Made by a program: the position numbers and the translations under genes. From assembly GCA_958296115.1 (NCBI GenBank), contig OY282442.1:1088001-1152000 (forward strand): a stretch of DNA of 64,000 nucleotides. The letters are read 5' to 3'. The notes beneath the pieces are model-generated. The model ran no database searches and was not told the DNA's origin. It saw only the letters and a list, made by a program, of their open reading frames with translations. The DNA is from an uncultured Dehalococcoidia bacterium (GTDB taxonomy: Bacteria; Chloroflexota; Dehalococcoidia; Lucifugimonadales; CAJWER01). Shown piece after piece: positions 25,425 to 35,356 of this stretch. Numbering within the stretch: the first letter of the stretch is position 1; every line of letters starts with the position of its first letter.

Positions 25425-26815
25425 TTGCCGCTGGCCTCGGCGGACGCCGCTCTGCGCGCAGGACGCGGGACGGCATACGCAATGGCTTCCCCCAGCGTCT
25501 CCACGGCTCGATCGGACTGGTCCCTGGGTCGTCCACGCGGCTTGGGGGCGAGGCAGCGGGTGAGGCCGAGCCTGGCGGCCTCCGCTATGCGTCGGTCGGC
25601 CTGGGGCGCGGCGCGCACTTCGCCCGTGAGCCCTATCTCTCCGAAGGCGACGATCCCGGGAGATACGGGGGTGTTCCGGAGGCTGGAGGCTACCGCCAGG
25701 GCGATGCCGAGGTCGGCGGCGGGCTCGGTTATCCTGAGTCCGCCCGTTACGCTGACTACCACGTCTTGGTCGGCGAGGGAGAGCCCTGCCCGGCGGGTGA
25801 GGACGGCGCAGACGAGCAGCAGCCTGTTGAAGTCGAGTCCGGTCGCTATCCTGCGGGGCGCTGGGAGCAGCGACGGGTTGGTGAGCGCCTGGACTTCCAC
25901 GAGCATGGGGCGTGAGCCTTCGATGGCGGCGACTACCACCGAGCCGACGGAGTCCTGCCTGCGCTCGGCCAAGAACACGCTCGAAGGGTCTGGCACGTCC
26001 ACGAGGCCCTCGCCGCGCATCTCGAACACCCCGGTCTCGTTGGTGGACCCGAAGCGGTTCTTGGCGGAGCGCAGCAGGCGCCATGCGCTGATGGGGTCGC
26101 CTTCCAGGTAGAGCATGACGTCAACCATGTGCTCGAGGACGCGGGGGCCCGCTACGTCGCCGCCCTTGGTGACGTGGCCTGTGATTATGACGGGCGCGTC
26201 GGTGGACTTGGCCCATTCCAGCAGCGCGCGGGCGCATTCCCTTATCTGCGTCACGCTGCCCGCGGCTGCGGATTGCGAGCCGTCGAAGAGTGTCTGTATG
26301 GAGTCCACGACTACGAGGGCGGGCTGGCGCTTCTGGAGCTCGGCCATTATCCCGCCTATCTCGGTGGCTTGGAGGAGGTAGAGGCCCTTGCCAGTCAAGC
26401 CGAGTCGGTCGGCGCGCATCCTGACCTGGGAGGCCGACTCTTCGCCTGTTACGTAGAGACTCTGGCCCCCGGTTGAGGCGATGTCCGCCGCGATGCGCAG
26501 TATCAGGGTGGACTTGCCTATGCCGGGGTCGCCCGCGAGGAGAATGACCGAGCCCGGCACGATACCGCCGCCCAGCGCTCGGTTGACCTCCTGGGAGCCG
26601 ACTTCGAGCCTCGACACTTTGTCGATGGAGACCTGCGCGAGCTCGACGGCGGGCGCGGACGCGCCGGCCCAGTGTCCACGGCTGGGGCTATCGAGCTTGA
26701 ACTCGGAGAGGGTGTTCCACTTGCCGCACGCGGGGCAGCGGCCCTCCCATTTCGGACTCTCGGCGCCGCAGCTATCGCACAGGTACGCCGTCTTCGCCTT
26801 CGCCAAGAACTTCAC
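25421..26815 (-). CDS. radA: DNA repair protein RadA
   Basis: A 464-residue protein. GTG 26815 was chosen because it starts the conserved N-terminus (KFLAKAKTAYLCDSCG) after GGGAG. It has a four-Cys zinc finger (CDSCG...CPACG), Walker A GDPGIGKST near residue 105, and the RadA-specific SAKNRFGSTNE near 260. The C-terminal Lon-like domain has VSVTGGLRI...DLG. RadA is a RecA-like ATPase that helps branch migration during recombination. Its stop overlaps the larC start. Confidence 0.95.
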   Translation of the reverse strand: MKFLAKAKTAYLCDSCGAESPKWEGRCPACGKWNTLSEFKLDSPSRGHWAGASAPAVELAQVSIDKVSRLEVGSQEVNRALGGGIVPGSVILLAGDPGIGKSTLILRIAADIASTGGQSLYVTGEESASQVRMRADRLGLTGKGLYLLQATEIGGIMAELQKRQPALVVVDSIQTLFDGSQSAAAGSVTQIRECARALLEWAKSTDAPVIITGHVTKGGDVAGPRVLEHMVDVMLYLEGDPISAWRLLRSAKNRFGSTNETGVFEMRGEGLVDVPDPSSVFLAERRQDSVGSVVVAAIEGSRPMLVEVQALTNPSLLPAPRRIATGLDFNRLLLVCAVLTRRAGLSLADQDVVVSVTGGLRITEPAADLGIALAVASSLRNTPVSPGIVAFGEIGLTGEVRAAPQADRRIAEAARLGLTRCLAPKPRGRPRDQSDRAVETLGEAIAYAVPRPARRAASAEASGN

Positions 26816-26961
26816 TCTCCCGTAGGCGGGTTTCGAGGATAGGGTAGGGCTGGCAGGCCCGCTCGTCAATCGCCATCGGTTCAGCTTGGTGGGTCTGGCG
26901 GTTGGAAGAATCGCCGGCGCGTGTAGGTCCAAAAGCCAGCGGATCGCCGAGCTATTCTTGG

Positions 26962-26991
26962 TTGACGGTTGAACGCGGGCGTTGCTAAACT
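26962..26991 (+). promoter_or_regulatory. Promoter of the CADD-like gene
   Basis: TTGACG (26962-26967), 18-bp spacer ending in TTGC, TAAACT (26986-26991). The predicted start near 26998 leaves a leader of about 50 nt containing GGGAGG ahead of TTG 27051. Confidence 0.55.
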
Positions 26992-27050
26992 TGTCGCGGC
27001 GAAGCGGGAGAAGCCGCGCGTCTCACCAGACCCTAGGGAGGCAACTGAAC

Positions 27051-27707
27051 TTGGCAAGCAACGTCATCAACCGCATCGACGAGATAATCGAGAGCCGGAG
27101 CCTGCTGACCCACCCCTTCTACCAGGCGTGGAACGCCGGGACTCTTCCGATCGAGTCGCTGAAGCAGTACGCGGTCCAGTACTACCACTTCGAGAAGGCT
27201 TACCCGACCTTCCTCAGCGGTGTCCATCACCGGTGCGACGACCCGGACGTTCGGCAGCATCTGCTGGACAATCTCTGGGACGAGGAGCACGGCGAGGCCA
27301 ACCACGTGGAGCTGTGGCTCAGGTTCTGCGACGGGCTGGGGCTCGACCGCGGCGAGGTGGTGGGGAGCGCGCCGGAGGCCGCGACGACCGAGCTCGTCGA
27401 GACCTACAAGGGCCTGACCTCGACCGGCTCGTTGGCCGCGGGCGCCGCCGCCCTGTACGCCTTCGAGTCCCAGGTGCCGAAGGTCGCCGACGCCAAGATA
27501 GCCGGCCTTAGCGAGCACTACCAGATCGACGACGCCCGCTCGACCTCCTTCTTCCAGGTGCATAAGACCCTGGACGAGCAGCACTCGGACGCCGAGCGCC
27601 AGATGATAGCCGCCCTCACGGATAGTGAGACCGACAGGACAGCGGCCGTCATGGGCGCAGAGGTTGCAGCCGCGTCGTTGTGGCAGTTCCTCGACGGGGT
27701 GTACTAG
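27051..27707 (+). CDS. CADD-like para-aminobenzoate synthase (heme-oxygenase-like di-metal enzyme)
   Basis: A 218-residue all-helical protein. The start TTG 27051 follows GGGAGG by 9 bases; the open frame upstream is unsupported. The metal ligands fit Chlamydia CADD: Glu and His in NLWDEEHGE, Glu in YAFESQVPKVADAK, and the His-x3-Asp-x2-His set in VHKTLDEQH. A Tyr in HPFYQAWN and a Lys ten residues after the third-helix Glu match the self-sacrificed Tyr and Lys of CADD. That enzyme makes pABA for folate from its own Tyr. An alternative is a TenA/PqqC-like oxygenase. Confidence 0.8.
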   Translation: MASNVINRIDEIIESRSLLTHPFYQAWNAGTLPIESLKQYAVQYYHFEKAYPTFLSGVHHRCDDPDVRQHLLDNLWDEEHGEANHVELWLRFCDGLGLDRGEVVGSAPEAATTELVETYKGLTSTGSLAAGAAALYAFESQVPKVADAKIAGLSEHYQIDDARSTSFFQVHKTLDEQHSDAERQMIAALTDSETDRTAAVMGAEVAAASLWQFLDGVY

Positions 27708-27718
27708 CGGCTCCGTCC

Positions 27719-27786
27719 ATGACGGGTAGGCAGCCCCGCCTTATCCCCTCTCCCGTCAAGGGAGAGGGGATAAGGCGATTCAGGGT
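27719..27786 (+). repeat. ATGACGGGTAGGCAG-type REP-like element
   Basis: ATGACGGGTAGGCAG is followed by CCCCGCCTTATCCCC and the palindrome CTCTCCCGTCAAGGGAGAG, then GATTCAGG. Near-identical units lie at 57297-57369 (+) and 58827-58898 (-), and a shorter one at 38420. It sits between the CADD-like and GT-C genes and could act as a terminator. Confidence 0.7.
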
Positions 27787-27809
27787 GCGCGTTCTTGAGT
27801 CGGCGTCGT

Positions 27810-29870
27810 ATGCTTGGCACCATAGGCAGAATATCGGCGGAAGATGGAACGCGCAGTAAATTGCAACGGGATTTGATTCGGTCTGACAGTCTCTGGCGTG
27901 CCTCGGCCGCGCTCTATCAGAACATAAATACGTGGGGGGGGGCAATTCCTTCCTCCACGCTGCGCCACGGGCTGTTCGCCCTATTCATCGGCGGCGTCCT
28001 GGCATACGGCGGCGCCTTTGCTTGGCACATGCTGGCCCGCTTCGACCTTATCAACCTCATACGGGACGTCAACAACGACGACTCCTTCTATTACTTCCAG
28101 ATTGCGTATAACCTGGCCTCGGGGAACTTCTCCACCTTCGACGGCGGCATCACCCAGACCAACGGCTACCATCCCCTCTGGCTGCTGCTGATCACGCCCT
28201 TCTACTGGGTATTCGACAAGGAAGCGGCGCTGTTCGGCATCAAGGCGTTCGAGATCATGCTTATCGCCGGCGGGGTGGCCCTCATCGCGGCAGCGGCGCG
28301 GCTGGCGCGGCTGCCTTGGTATCCGCTCTTTGCCCTGTTGCCGATACTCTATCAGGCTCGCGTTCTCTTTCAGGGGACGGAGGCCGCCGCCGCGCTGTTT
28401 ATGCTGGGGCTGCTGTTCCTGGCGTTGCCGCTCTATGCCCGCAACCCGGGGCGGTGGACTTGGCCGCTGGCCGCCGTGGCTTTTGCCCTGCCCTGGGTAC
28501 GATTGGAATACATCGCCATATCGCTGGCAGCCACGGCGGCTATGCTGCTGCTGGAATGGTCGCGGCGGGAGCGGCCGGGCGGCGCCTCTTGGCGCGCTGC
28601 CCTGATTCCCCCCTTCCGGGTTCTAGTCCCAATCATCAGCGCCATCACCGGCATCCTGACCTACTTTGCCTATAACAAGCTGGTCTTCGGCGGCATCGCG
28701 CCGGTGAGCGGGGCCAGCAAGCGGGTGTGGTCCCAGGCCAAGTGGGAGAACGAAGGCGGCTACAGCCTGTTCCAGAACTTCCGTGACGTCTTGCAGATTC
28801 CGGCCTTCAACTACGAACTGCTGGCGGCGTTGGCAATCTGCGTCGGTTTCCTGCTGGTGTGGTGGCTGGTCCGCCGCTCCCGGAGCCGGGAGGACTGGTT
28901 GCTGCTGGCCTTTTTTGTGGGTGTGTTCAGCTTGGCGGTGGAGCATATCGCCAAGTTCGCGCAGACCGTCCTTCAGATACATCCCCAATGGGGAGGTTAT
29001 AGCTGGTATTTCGTCCCGGCGTACCTGATGCTGACGCTGATCGTTCCCCTAATCTGTTACGTTGCCATTCACTTTCTGCGCCGTCTCATCGGGCCGAGGT
29101 CGGCGCAAGCGACGAATGTGGTGAGCGTGGTTATTGTACTTATCGGCGCGGTCTTCCTGTTTGCAAAGGCGGACTTCACGGGACCGTTCCGGTATGTTGA
29201 CTGGGAAAGCGAGTCAACATACCGCGAATGGGAGGTTACTTCTCATATGGGTGTGCAGGTTATGGACCGCGCGTTGCCTGAGGACAGCGTGGTCGGGTCG
29301 TGGTCCGCTGGCGTCACCGGGTACTTCTCGCGCTTTCCGGTGGTGAACCTGGACGGCTTGGTCAATTCCTACGGTTACCTGCGCCGAAAGGGAGGAACCG
29401 AGGACGCGTTCTACCAGCGTTACGGAATTACCCACTTCTCCGACCAGCGTCCGGAGGCGTTCAGGTGTTGGCAGCCTTGTTTTTTTCAAGGCCCGCCGTA
29501 TCACCATGACCACGATGTCGAGCTCCAATTCAAGCTCTGGCCCGCCGAGCCGTCGGAGACGTCATCGGACGGGAACAATCGTTCCGACTGGTTCTGGCAG
29601 CGGATGGAGCCGCGCTTCGACTATCAAGCGGGAGATGTCGGAGTGATCGTGGACGGACGGATGGCGCAGGCGTTCGCCAGAGATTGCGCGCCGGACGAGT
29701 TGGCAGTGTGGTCATGGACTGGCGCGGATGAACCGGTCGCCAAAGCCTGGACGCAAACGGAGACGGGGCTGTGCGTGGACGCGCTCGTGCTGCCCCACGA
29801 CGCCTCCCCTCCCGTGCGGGCGGATGCGATGACGGCCGGCGATTACCTGGTCGGAGATACGGCTCAATGA
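27810..29870 (+). CDS. GT-C family membrane glycosyltransferase
   Basis: About 686 residues with roughly 11 membrane segments, then a soluble extracytoplasmic C-terminal domain (from about residue 460). The first loop has the GT-C acidic motif, NDDSFYYFQIAYNLASG, followed by NGYHPLWLLL, as in mannosyl- and arabinofuranosyltransferases that use polyprenyl-phosphate sugars outside the membrane. ATG 27810 is preferred; TTG 27795 is an in-frame alternative. Its stop overlaps the start of the next GT-C gene (AATGA), so the three form one unit. It is a distant relative of the two downstream copies. Confidence 0.8.
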   Translation: MLGTIGRISAEDGTRSKLQRDLIRSDSLWRASAALYQNINTWGGAIPSSTLRHGLFALFIGGVLAYGGAFAWHMLARFDLINLIRDVNNDDSFYYFQIAYNLASGNFSTFDGGITQTNGYHPLWLLLITPFYWVFDKEAALFGIKAFEIMLIAGGVALIAAAARLARLPWYPLFALLPILYQARVLFQGTEAAAALFMLGLLFLALPLYARNPGRWTWPLAAVAFALPWVRLEYIAISLAATAAMLLLEWSRRERPGGASWRAALIPPFRVLVPIISAITGILTYFAYNKLVFGGIAPVSGASKRVWSQAKWENEGGYSLFQNFRDVLQIPAFNYELLAALAICVGFLLVWWLVRRSRSREDWLLLAFFVGVFSLAVEHIAKFAQTVLQIHPQWGGYSWYFVPAYLMLTLIVPLICYVAIHFLRRLIGPRSAQATNVVSVVIVLIGAVFLFAKADFTGPFRYVDWESESTYREWEVTSHMGVQVMDRALPEDSVVGSWSAGVTGYFSRFPVVNLDGLVNSYGYLRRKGGTEDAFYQRYGITHFSDQRPEAFRCWQPCFFQGPPYHHDHDVELQFKLWPAEPSETSSDGNNRSDWFWQRMEPRFDYQAGDVGVIVDGRMAQAFARDCAPDELAVWSWTGADEPVAKAWTQTETGLCVDALVLPHDASPPVRADAMTAGDYLVGDTAQ

Positions 29871-32012
29871 GTAGCGGCCCAAGCGCAGCGAGCGAGCCGC
29901 CAAGGGCATCCCTCGTTCTCATTCTGGCCTGCCTGCCCTGGTTGGCCCTGCTGGCCTGGCTGGCCTCAGTGTCGTGGTTCCTGACGGACGACGCCTTCAT
30001 CAGCTTCCGCTACGCGCGCAACCTGCTGGAGGGTCACGGGTTGGTGTTCAACCCCGGCGAGCGGGTGGAGGGTTACTCCAACTTCCTGTGGACGCTGGAG
30101 CTGGCCGCCATCTGGCGGGCGCTGGGCGTGGCCCCGGAGGACGCGGCCCCGTGGCTGTCGGCGGCCTGCACCGCCGGAACATTAGGGGCGCTGGCATGGT
30201 GGGTCTATCGCCTGCCCTCGCTGCGAAACCGGGGATTGGTCGGCTGGATGGCCCTGGGGTTGGTGTGCGGCAGCGCGACTTTTGCCGTGTGGACCTCGGG
30301 CGGCGGACTGGAAACGCGGCAGTTCACCTTCTTCATCGTCCTGGCCGTCGTCTGCCTGAGCCTCTACCGCGACAGGCGAGCCGGCCTGCTGGCGGCGTCT
30401 TTGAGCCTTGCCGGGGCTGCCCTGACCCGGCCCGAAGGCCCGTTGATTGCCGCGTGCTGTTTCGGCTGGTTCTTCGTCCAGCGGATGGCCGACGCCAAAC
30501 GGCTGAGGGCGGACTGGCGCGAATTGGCGTATCTGGCGGCGCCCTTCGTCATCCTGACGGCGGCCCACTTCCTGTTCCGCTACGCCTACTACGGCGAGTG
30601 GCTGCCCAACACCTACTACGCCAAGCACGTCAGACCATGGTACGAGGCGGGCTTCCGCTACCTGTGGGCGGCGGCGCTGGATACCGGGCTGTACCTGCTG
30701 ATTCCCCTGGCGTGGGTTGCTTTGCGGCATCGGTGGCGGGAGACCCGCGACGGGATTTTATGCCCTGGTTCTGCTGCTGATCGCCGTCCACATGGCCTAT
30801 GTGATGCGGATTGGCGGCGACCATTTCGAGTATCGCCCGTTGGACTTCTACTGGCCCTTGCTGGCGCTGCCGGCTGCTGGGGGGATTGCCTGCATCGGCT
30901 CGCGGATTGCCGCCTTCGATTGGCGGCGCATACCCCACTCCCACCGACTCTGGCGACCGGGAGCAAGGACTTGCGCGCTTATCCTGTTCATCCCCGTCAT
31001 CTTCTACTGCGGCGCCATACAGGGAGCCCTGTTGTTCGAGGGCCCCAGGATTGACCAGCGCATTGACCAGCGCATCGAGAGACTTCACATAGAGCTCGAC
31101 GATGGCAACGCCGGCTGGCTGCTGGCCGCGCCGGGGATGCCTGTGTTGACCGCTATCTCCAACGACCTGCGCCGTCAGTCTGTTGAGCAGAGTATCGGTT
31201 TACGATTCGTGGAACACCGCGATTTCGCCAACGCCCAACGGCGTTGGTGGCAGCCCTACGAGAATATGGAGCGGGGAGTGATTCCTGATGACGCGCTGAT
31301 GGCAAGCGGAGGTCTCGGCCGGTTCTATTATCTTCCGGACCTGCGTGTCATTGACATCTTTGGCTTGACCGATGCAACGGTGGCGCGCAATCCTGTCATA
31401 GTGCCCAACCGCCAGCGCGTAATCGCCCACGAGCGCCTACCGCCGCCCGGATACCTGGAACAGCGGGGCGTCAACTTTACAGTTCATGCTGCCGCCTCCA
31501 GCGAGGCCCAGGCCCTCCGCCGAGGTCACTACGCCGTGCAGGTCGGCCCCGGCCTGTGGATGCCCTTCAACGCCGCCGACCCTGATTGGGTCGCGGCAAG
31601 CTTCGCTGGACACGACTTGCGGGCTCGGATTGAAACAATGTCGGTGGGCGATTACCTGGCAGAACTGGTCGGCGACCACCCGCCGTCAATCCGCGCCGAC
31701 TTCGACGTCTATCTCAGCGACAACACCCTGATCTACGTGAAGGAGCCGTGCGCCCGCGCCGACGCGGCGGAGAAGTTCTTCCTCCACCTGTTGCCGGTTG
31801 ACGTGAACGACCTGCCCGGCTATCGCCGGCGGCACGGCTTTGACAACCGGGACTTCAATTTCTACTGGTTCGGCGGGATACTTGACGGGAGATGTATGGC
31901 GGAGGTGGCTCTCCCGGAGTATGATATTGCCCGCATCAGCACCGGCCAGTACGTGCCAGTCGAAGGCGGTTACCACCACCTCTGGGAGGGGGATATCCGG
32001 CTCAATGAGTAG
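29867..32012 (+). pseudogene. GT-C glycosyltransferase, tandem copy 1, frameshifted
   Basis: The membrane domain (DDAFISFRYARNLLEGHG; NPGERVEGYSNFLW) is in frame from ATG 29867. An extra T in the run at 30756-30759 (TTTT against TTT in copy 2) then shifts the frame; the rest continues in another frame to TAG 32012. Repaired, it would be about 714 residues with a full soluble C-terminal domain that copy 2 lacks (VGDYLAELVGD... PVDVNDLPGYRRRHG). A single-base homopolymer difference could be a real mutation or an assembly error. The family is similar to terminal arabinofuranosyltransferases. The stop region overlaps the copy 2 start. Confidence 0.8.
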
Positions 32013-33786
32013 CGGCCCAAGCGCAGCGCTGAAGGGACCGACGTTGAGCGAGCCGCCAAGGGCATCCCTCGTTCTCATCCTGGCCTGCCTGCCCTGGTTG
32101 GCCCTGCTGGCCTGGCTGGCCTCGGTGTCGTGGTTCCTGACGGACGACGCCTTCATCAGCTTCCGTTACGCGCGCAACCTGCTGGAGGGTCACGGGTTGG
32201 TGTTCAACCCCGGCGAGCGGGTGGAGGGTTACTCCAACTTCCTGTGGACGCTGGAGCTGGCCGCCATCTGGCGGGCGCTGGGCATTGCCCCGGAGGACGC
32301 GGCCCCGTGGCTGTCGGCGGCCTGCACCGCCGGAACCGTCGGCGCGATGCTGTGGTGGATAGCGCGCCTGCCCTCGCTGCGAAACCGGGGATTGGTCGGC
32401 TGGATGGCCTTGGGGTTGGTGTGCGGCAGCGCGACTTTTGCCGTGTGGACCTCGGGCGGCGGACTGGAAACGCGGCAGTTCACCTTCTTCATCGTCCTGG
32501 CCGTCGTCTGCCTGAGCCTCTACCGCGACAGGCGAGCCGGCCTGCTGGCGGCGTCTTTGAGCCTTGCCGGGGCTGCCCTGACCCGGCCCGAAGGCCCGTT
32601 GATTGCCGCGTGCTGCTTCGGATGGTTCTTCGTCCAGCGGATGGCCGACGCCAAACGGCTGAGGGTGGACTGGCGCGAATTGGCGTATCTGGCGGCGCCC
32701 TTCGTCATCCTGACGGCGGCCCACTTCCTGTTCCGCTACGCCTACTACGGCGAGTGGCTGCCCAACACCTACTACGCCAAGCACGTCAGACCATGGTACG
32801 AGTCGGGCTTCCGCTACCTGTGGGCGGCGGCGCTGGAGACGGGCCTGTACCTGCTGATTCCCCTGGCGTGGGTTGCTTTGCGGCATCGGTGGCGGGAGAC
32901 CCGCGACGGGATTTATGCCCTGGTTCTGCTGCTAATCGCCGTCCACATGGCCTATGTGATGCGGATTGGCGGCGACCATTTCGAGTATCGCCCGTTGGAC
33001 TTCTACTGGCCCTTGCTGGCGCTGCCGGCTGCTGGGGGGATTGCCTGCATCGGCTCGCGGATCGCCGCCTTCGATTGGCGGCGCATACCTCACTCCCACC
33101 GACTCTGGCGACCGGGAGCAAGGACTTGCGCGCTTATCCTGTTCATCCCCGTCATCTTCTACTGCGGCGCCATACAGGGAGAACTGTTGATCGAGGGCGC
33201 CAGGATTGACAAACGAATCTTGAGACTTCACATAGAGCTCGACGAGCGCAACGCCCGCCGGCTGCTGGCCGCGCCGGGGATGTCGGCGCTGGCCGCTATC
33301 TCCAACGACCTGCGCCGTCAGTCTATTGAGCAGGATGTCGCTTCACGATTCGCGGAACACCGCGAGTTCGCCAATGAGATGCTGCGTATGTGGCAGCCCT
33401 ACGAGAATATGGAGCGGGGAGTGATTCCCGATGACGCGCTGACGGCAGGCGGAGGTCTCGGCAGGTTCTATTATCTTCCGGACCTGAAAGCCATCGACAT
33501 TTTCGGCTTGACCGATGCGACGGTGGCGCGCAATCCTGTCCAAGCGCCCAACCACCAGCGCGCAATCGCCCACGACCGCCACCCGCCGCCCGGATACCTG
33601 GAGCGGCGCGGCGTCAACTTTACAGTGCATGCCGCCGCCGCCAGCGAATCCCAGGCCCTCCGCCGAGGTCAGTACGCCGTGAAGGTCGGCCCCGGCCTGT
33701 GGATGCCCTTCGACTCCGACGACCATGATTGGGTCGCGGCAAGTTTCGCCGGATACGACTTGCTACAGTGTGGAGAGGTGGAATAG
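32005..33786 (+). CDS. GT-C glycosyltransferase, tandem copy 2, C-terminally shortened
   Basis: 593 residues from ATG 32005, which overlaps the end of copy 1. The membrane domain is almost identical to copy 1, apart from a 6-residue insertion (LKGPTL) near the start. The GT-C motif LTDDAFISFRYARN is intact. The extracytoplasmic domain is more diverged and ends abruptly at FAGYDLLQCGEVE, where copy 1 continues for over 130 residues. A remnant of the missing tail, FFLHLYPVDVNDLPDRRRQRG, follows in another frame at about 33829-33905. The enzyme may still work if the tail is dispensable. Confidence 0.8.
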   Translation: MSSGPSAALKGPTLSEPPRASLVLILACLPWLALLAWLASVSWFLTDDAFISFRYARNLLEGHGLVFNPGERVEGYSNFLWTLELAAIWRALGIAPEDAAPWLSAACTAGTVGAMLWWIARLPSLRNRGLVGWMALGLVCGSATFAVWTSGGGLETRQFTFFIVLAVVCLSLYRDRRAGLLAASLSLAGAALTRPEGPLIAACCFGWFFVQRMADAKRLRVDWRELAYLAAPFVILTAAHFLFRYAYYGEWLPNTYYAKHVRPWYESGFRYLWAAALETGLYLLIPLAWVALRHRWRETRDGIYALVLLLIAVHMAYVMRIGGDHFEYRPLDFYWPLLALPAAGGIACIGSRIAAFDWRRIPHSHRLWRPGARTCALILFIPVIFYCGAIQGELLIEGARIDKRILRLHIELDERNARRLLAAPGMSALAAISNDLRRQSIEQDVASRFAEHREFANEMLRMWQPYENMERGVIPDDALTAGGGLGRFYYLPDLKAIDIFGLTDATVARNPVQAPNHQRAIAHDRHPPPGYLERRGVNFTVHAAAASESQALRRGQYAVKVGPGLWMPFDSDDHDWVAASFAGYDLLQCGEVE

Positions 33787-33926
33787 CCCCCGCCAGTCGC
33801 TGTCAGCCGTGCGCCCCGCCCGACACGGAGGCGGCGTTCTTCCTCCACCTGTACCCGGTTGACGTGAACGACCTGCCCGACCGGCGCCGGCAGCGCGGCA
33901 TTGAAGCGGCACTAGCCTGGCAGCGG

Positions 33927-34952
33927 CTATTCCTCGCCTTCGAGACGCGCCAGGCGTGAGTCTGGGCCTACCAGCATCACGACGTCTCCGGGCTTGATCT
34001 TAGTCCCGTCTTCGGGCGTTACCGCCAGGCCGCCGTCTGGCTTGCTCACCGCAAGGACTCGCACCCGGTGGGCAGCCGAGACGTCTTCCACGGCCGCGCC
34101 CGCGAGAGGGGATCCCTCTGCGACCTCTATCTCGGATATCCTAGAGCCTGCGCGGGAGCGGTCGGCTATGTCGTCGAAGAGATCGACCGCCATCGGCCTG
34201 ATGGCGGACAGGGCCATGCGGCGCCCGCCTATCCTGTAGGGCGTAACGACCCGGGCGGCGCCAGCCATGATCAGCTTGTCGCGCGTCTCGGCGTCGTCAG
34301 CGCGCGCCACGATGTTGATGCCCGGCTTGACGGAGCTTGCCGTAAGCGTTATGAGCACGTTGACGCTGTCGCTGCCGACCGCCGCGATGAGCCCGCGCGC
34401 GCGGTCCACGCCGGCCAAGCGAAGCGTCTCGTTGTGGGCGGCGTCGCCACAGATAGCGAGCAGCCCCTCCTCCCTGGCAGCCGCGACCGCGCCCTCGTCG
34501 GAGTCGATCACCACCACCGGCGCGTTCTCGCCCTGGATCGCCGCTGCGACTTCGCGGCCCACCCGGCCGTAGCCGCAGAGTATGAAGTGACTCTCTAGCG
34601 CGTCGATCTTCGCCTTCATTCTTTGCCTCCGAACGAAGCCCCTCAGCGTCTCGTCCTCCACCACGGTCTGCACAGTCACGGTGAGGATATACAGCATAAG
34701 ACCGACGCCCCCGACCATGACGACGAGGTTGAACATGCGGCCCGCGGGCGAGAGGGGGCGGATCTCCTCGTACCCCACGGTGGTCATGGTAACCACCACC
34801 ATGTACACAGCGTCGAGTAGGCTCCAGCCCTCGATCGCCATGTAGCCAGTAACGCCGCCGAGAAAGAACAGGGATAGGGCCAGGCCTCCCCGTGTGATTC
34901 GGCTGGAGGCTGCGACCGCCAGCAGGCGCTGCAGGAACCTTCTGATGGACAA
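33927..34952 (-). CDS. Two-TM potassium channel with RCK (TrkA-N/TrkA-C) domains
   Basis: A 341-residue protein. Two membrane helices flank the pore, with selectivity filter TTVGYEE near residue 60. An RCK domain follows, with the nucleotide motif ILCGYGRVGREVA near 124 and DSDEGAV after the second strand. A TrkA-C domain is at the end (EIEVAEGSPLAG...). This is the MthK-like architecture: a K+ channel gated by ligand binding to an RCK ring. The start is TTG 34952. The stop lies just beyond the broken tail of GT-C copy 2. Confidence 0.92.
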   Translation of the reverse strand: MSIRRFLQRLLAVAASSRITRGGLALSLFFLGGVTGYMAIEGWSLLDAVYMVVVTMTTVGYEEIRPLSPAGRMFNLVVMVGGVGLMLYILTVTVQTVVEDETLRGFVRRQRMKAKIDALESHFILCGYGRVGREVAAAIQGENAPVVVIDSDEGAVAAAREEGLLAICGDAAHNETLRLAGVDRARGLIAAVGSDSVNVLITLTASSVKPGINIVARADDAETRDKLIMAGAARVVTPYRIGGRRMALSAIRPMAVDLFDDIADRSRAGSRISEIEVAEGSPLAGAAVEDVSAAHRVRVLAVSKPDGGLAVTPEDGTKIKPGDVVMLVGPDSRLARLEGEE

Positions 34953-34997
34953 GGCTTGGGCCCGCTCCCCTCGACGACTGCGGCATATCGGGGCGTC

Positions 34998-35291
34998 TTA
35001 CTTTATCAGGAGGACGAACAGACCCTTCGCAAACACGAGGAAGATGAAGAAAGCGATGAAGAATAGGAAGACCTCCAGCCCCATGAAGAACACCAGGAAG
35101 GCCAGGAATCCCAGCGCTATCAACGCCGCGAAGACGTACATCGCCTTCTCGACGGCATCTGCGAACGAGTCTACCTTCACGGCTTCGATGACCGAGTTCC
35201 GGAGCTCCGGGGTGAAGATCTTGCGCCGTTCCGCAGGCTGCCCATCCACTCGATGCGGTATCGAGGGCTCGTACTTGCTCGGCTCCGCCAT
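34998..35291 (-). CDS. Small two-helix membrane protein
   Basis: 97 residues from ATG 35291, with GGAGG at good spacing; the upstream open frame is a shadow of the neighbouring gene. A polar N-terminus (about 50 residues) is followed by two almost continuous hydrophobic helices rich in Phe (FLVFFMGLEVFLFFIAFFIF). No family is recognised. It lies 45 bp upstream of the K+ channel in the same direction and could be co-transcribed with it. Confidence 0.6.
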   Translation of the reverse strand: MAEPSKYEPSIPHRVDGQPAERRKIFTPELRNSVIEAVKVDSFADAVEKAMYVFAALIALGFLAFLVFFMGLEVFLFFIAFFIFLVFAKGLFVLLIK

Positions 35292-35356
35292 AGCTATGCC
35301 TCCGTCCGAATGAACATGTCCAGCAACTCTCCTGGGAGCGCGGGCGTCCCCGCCTG

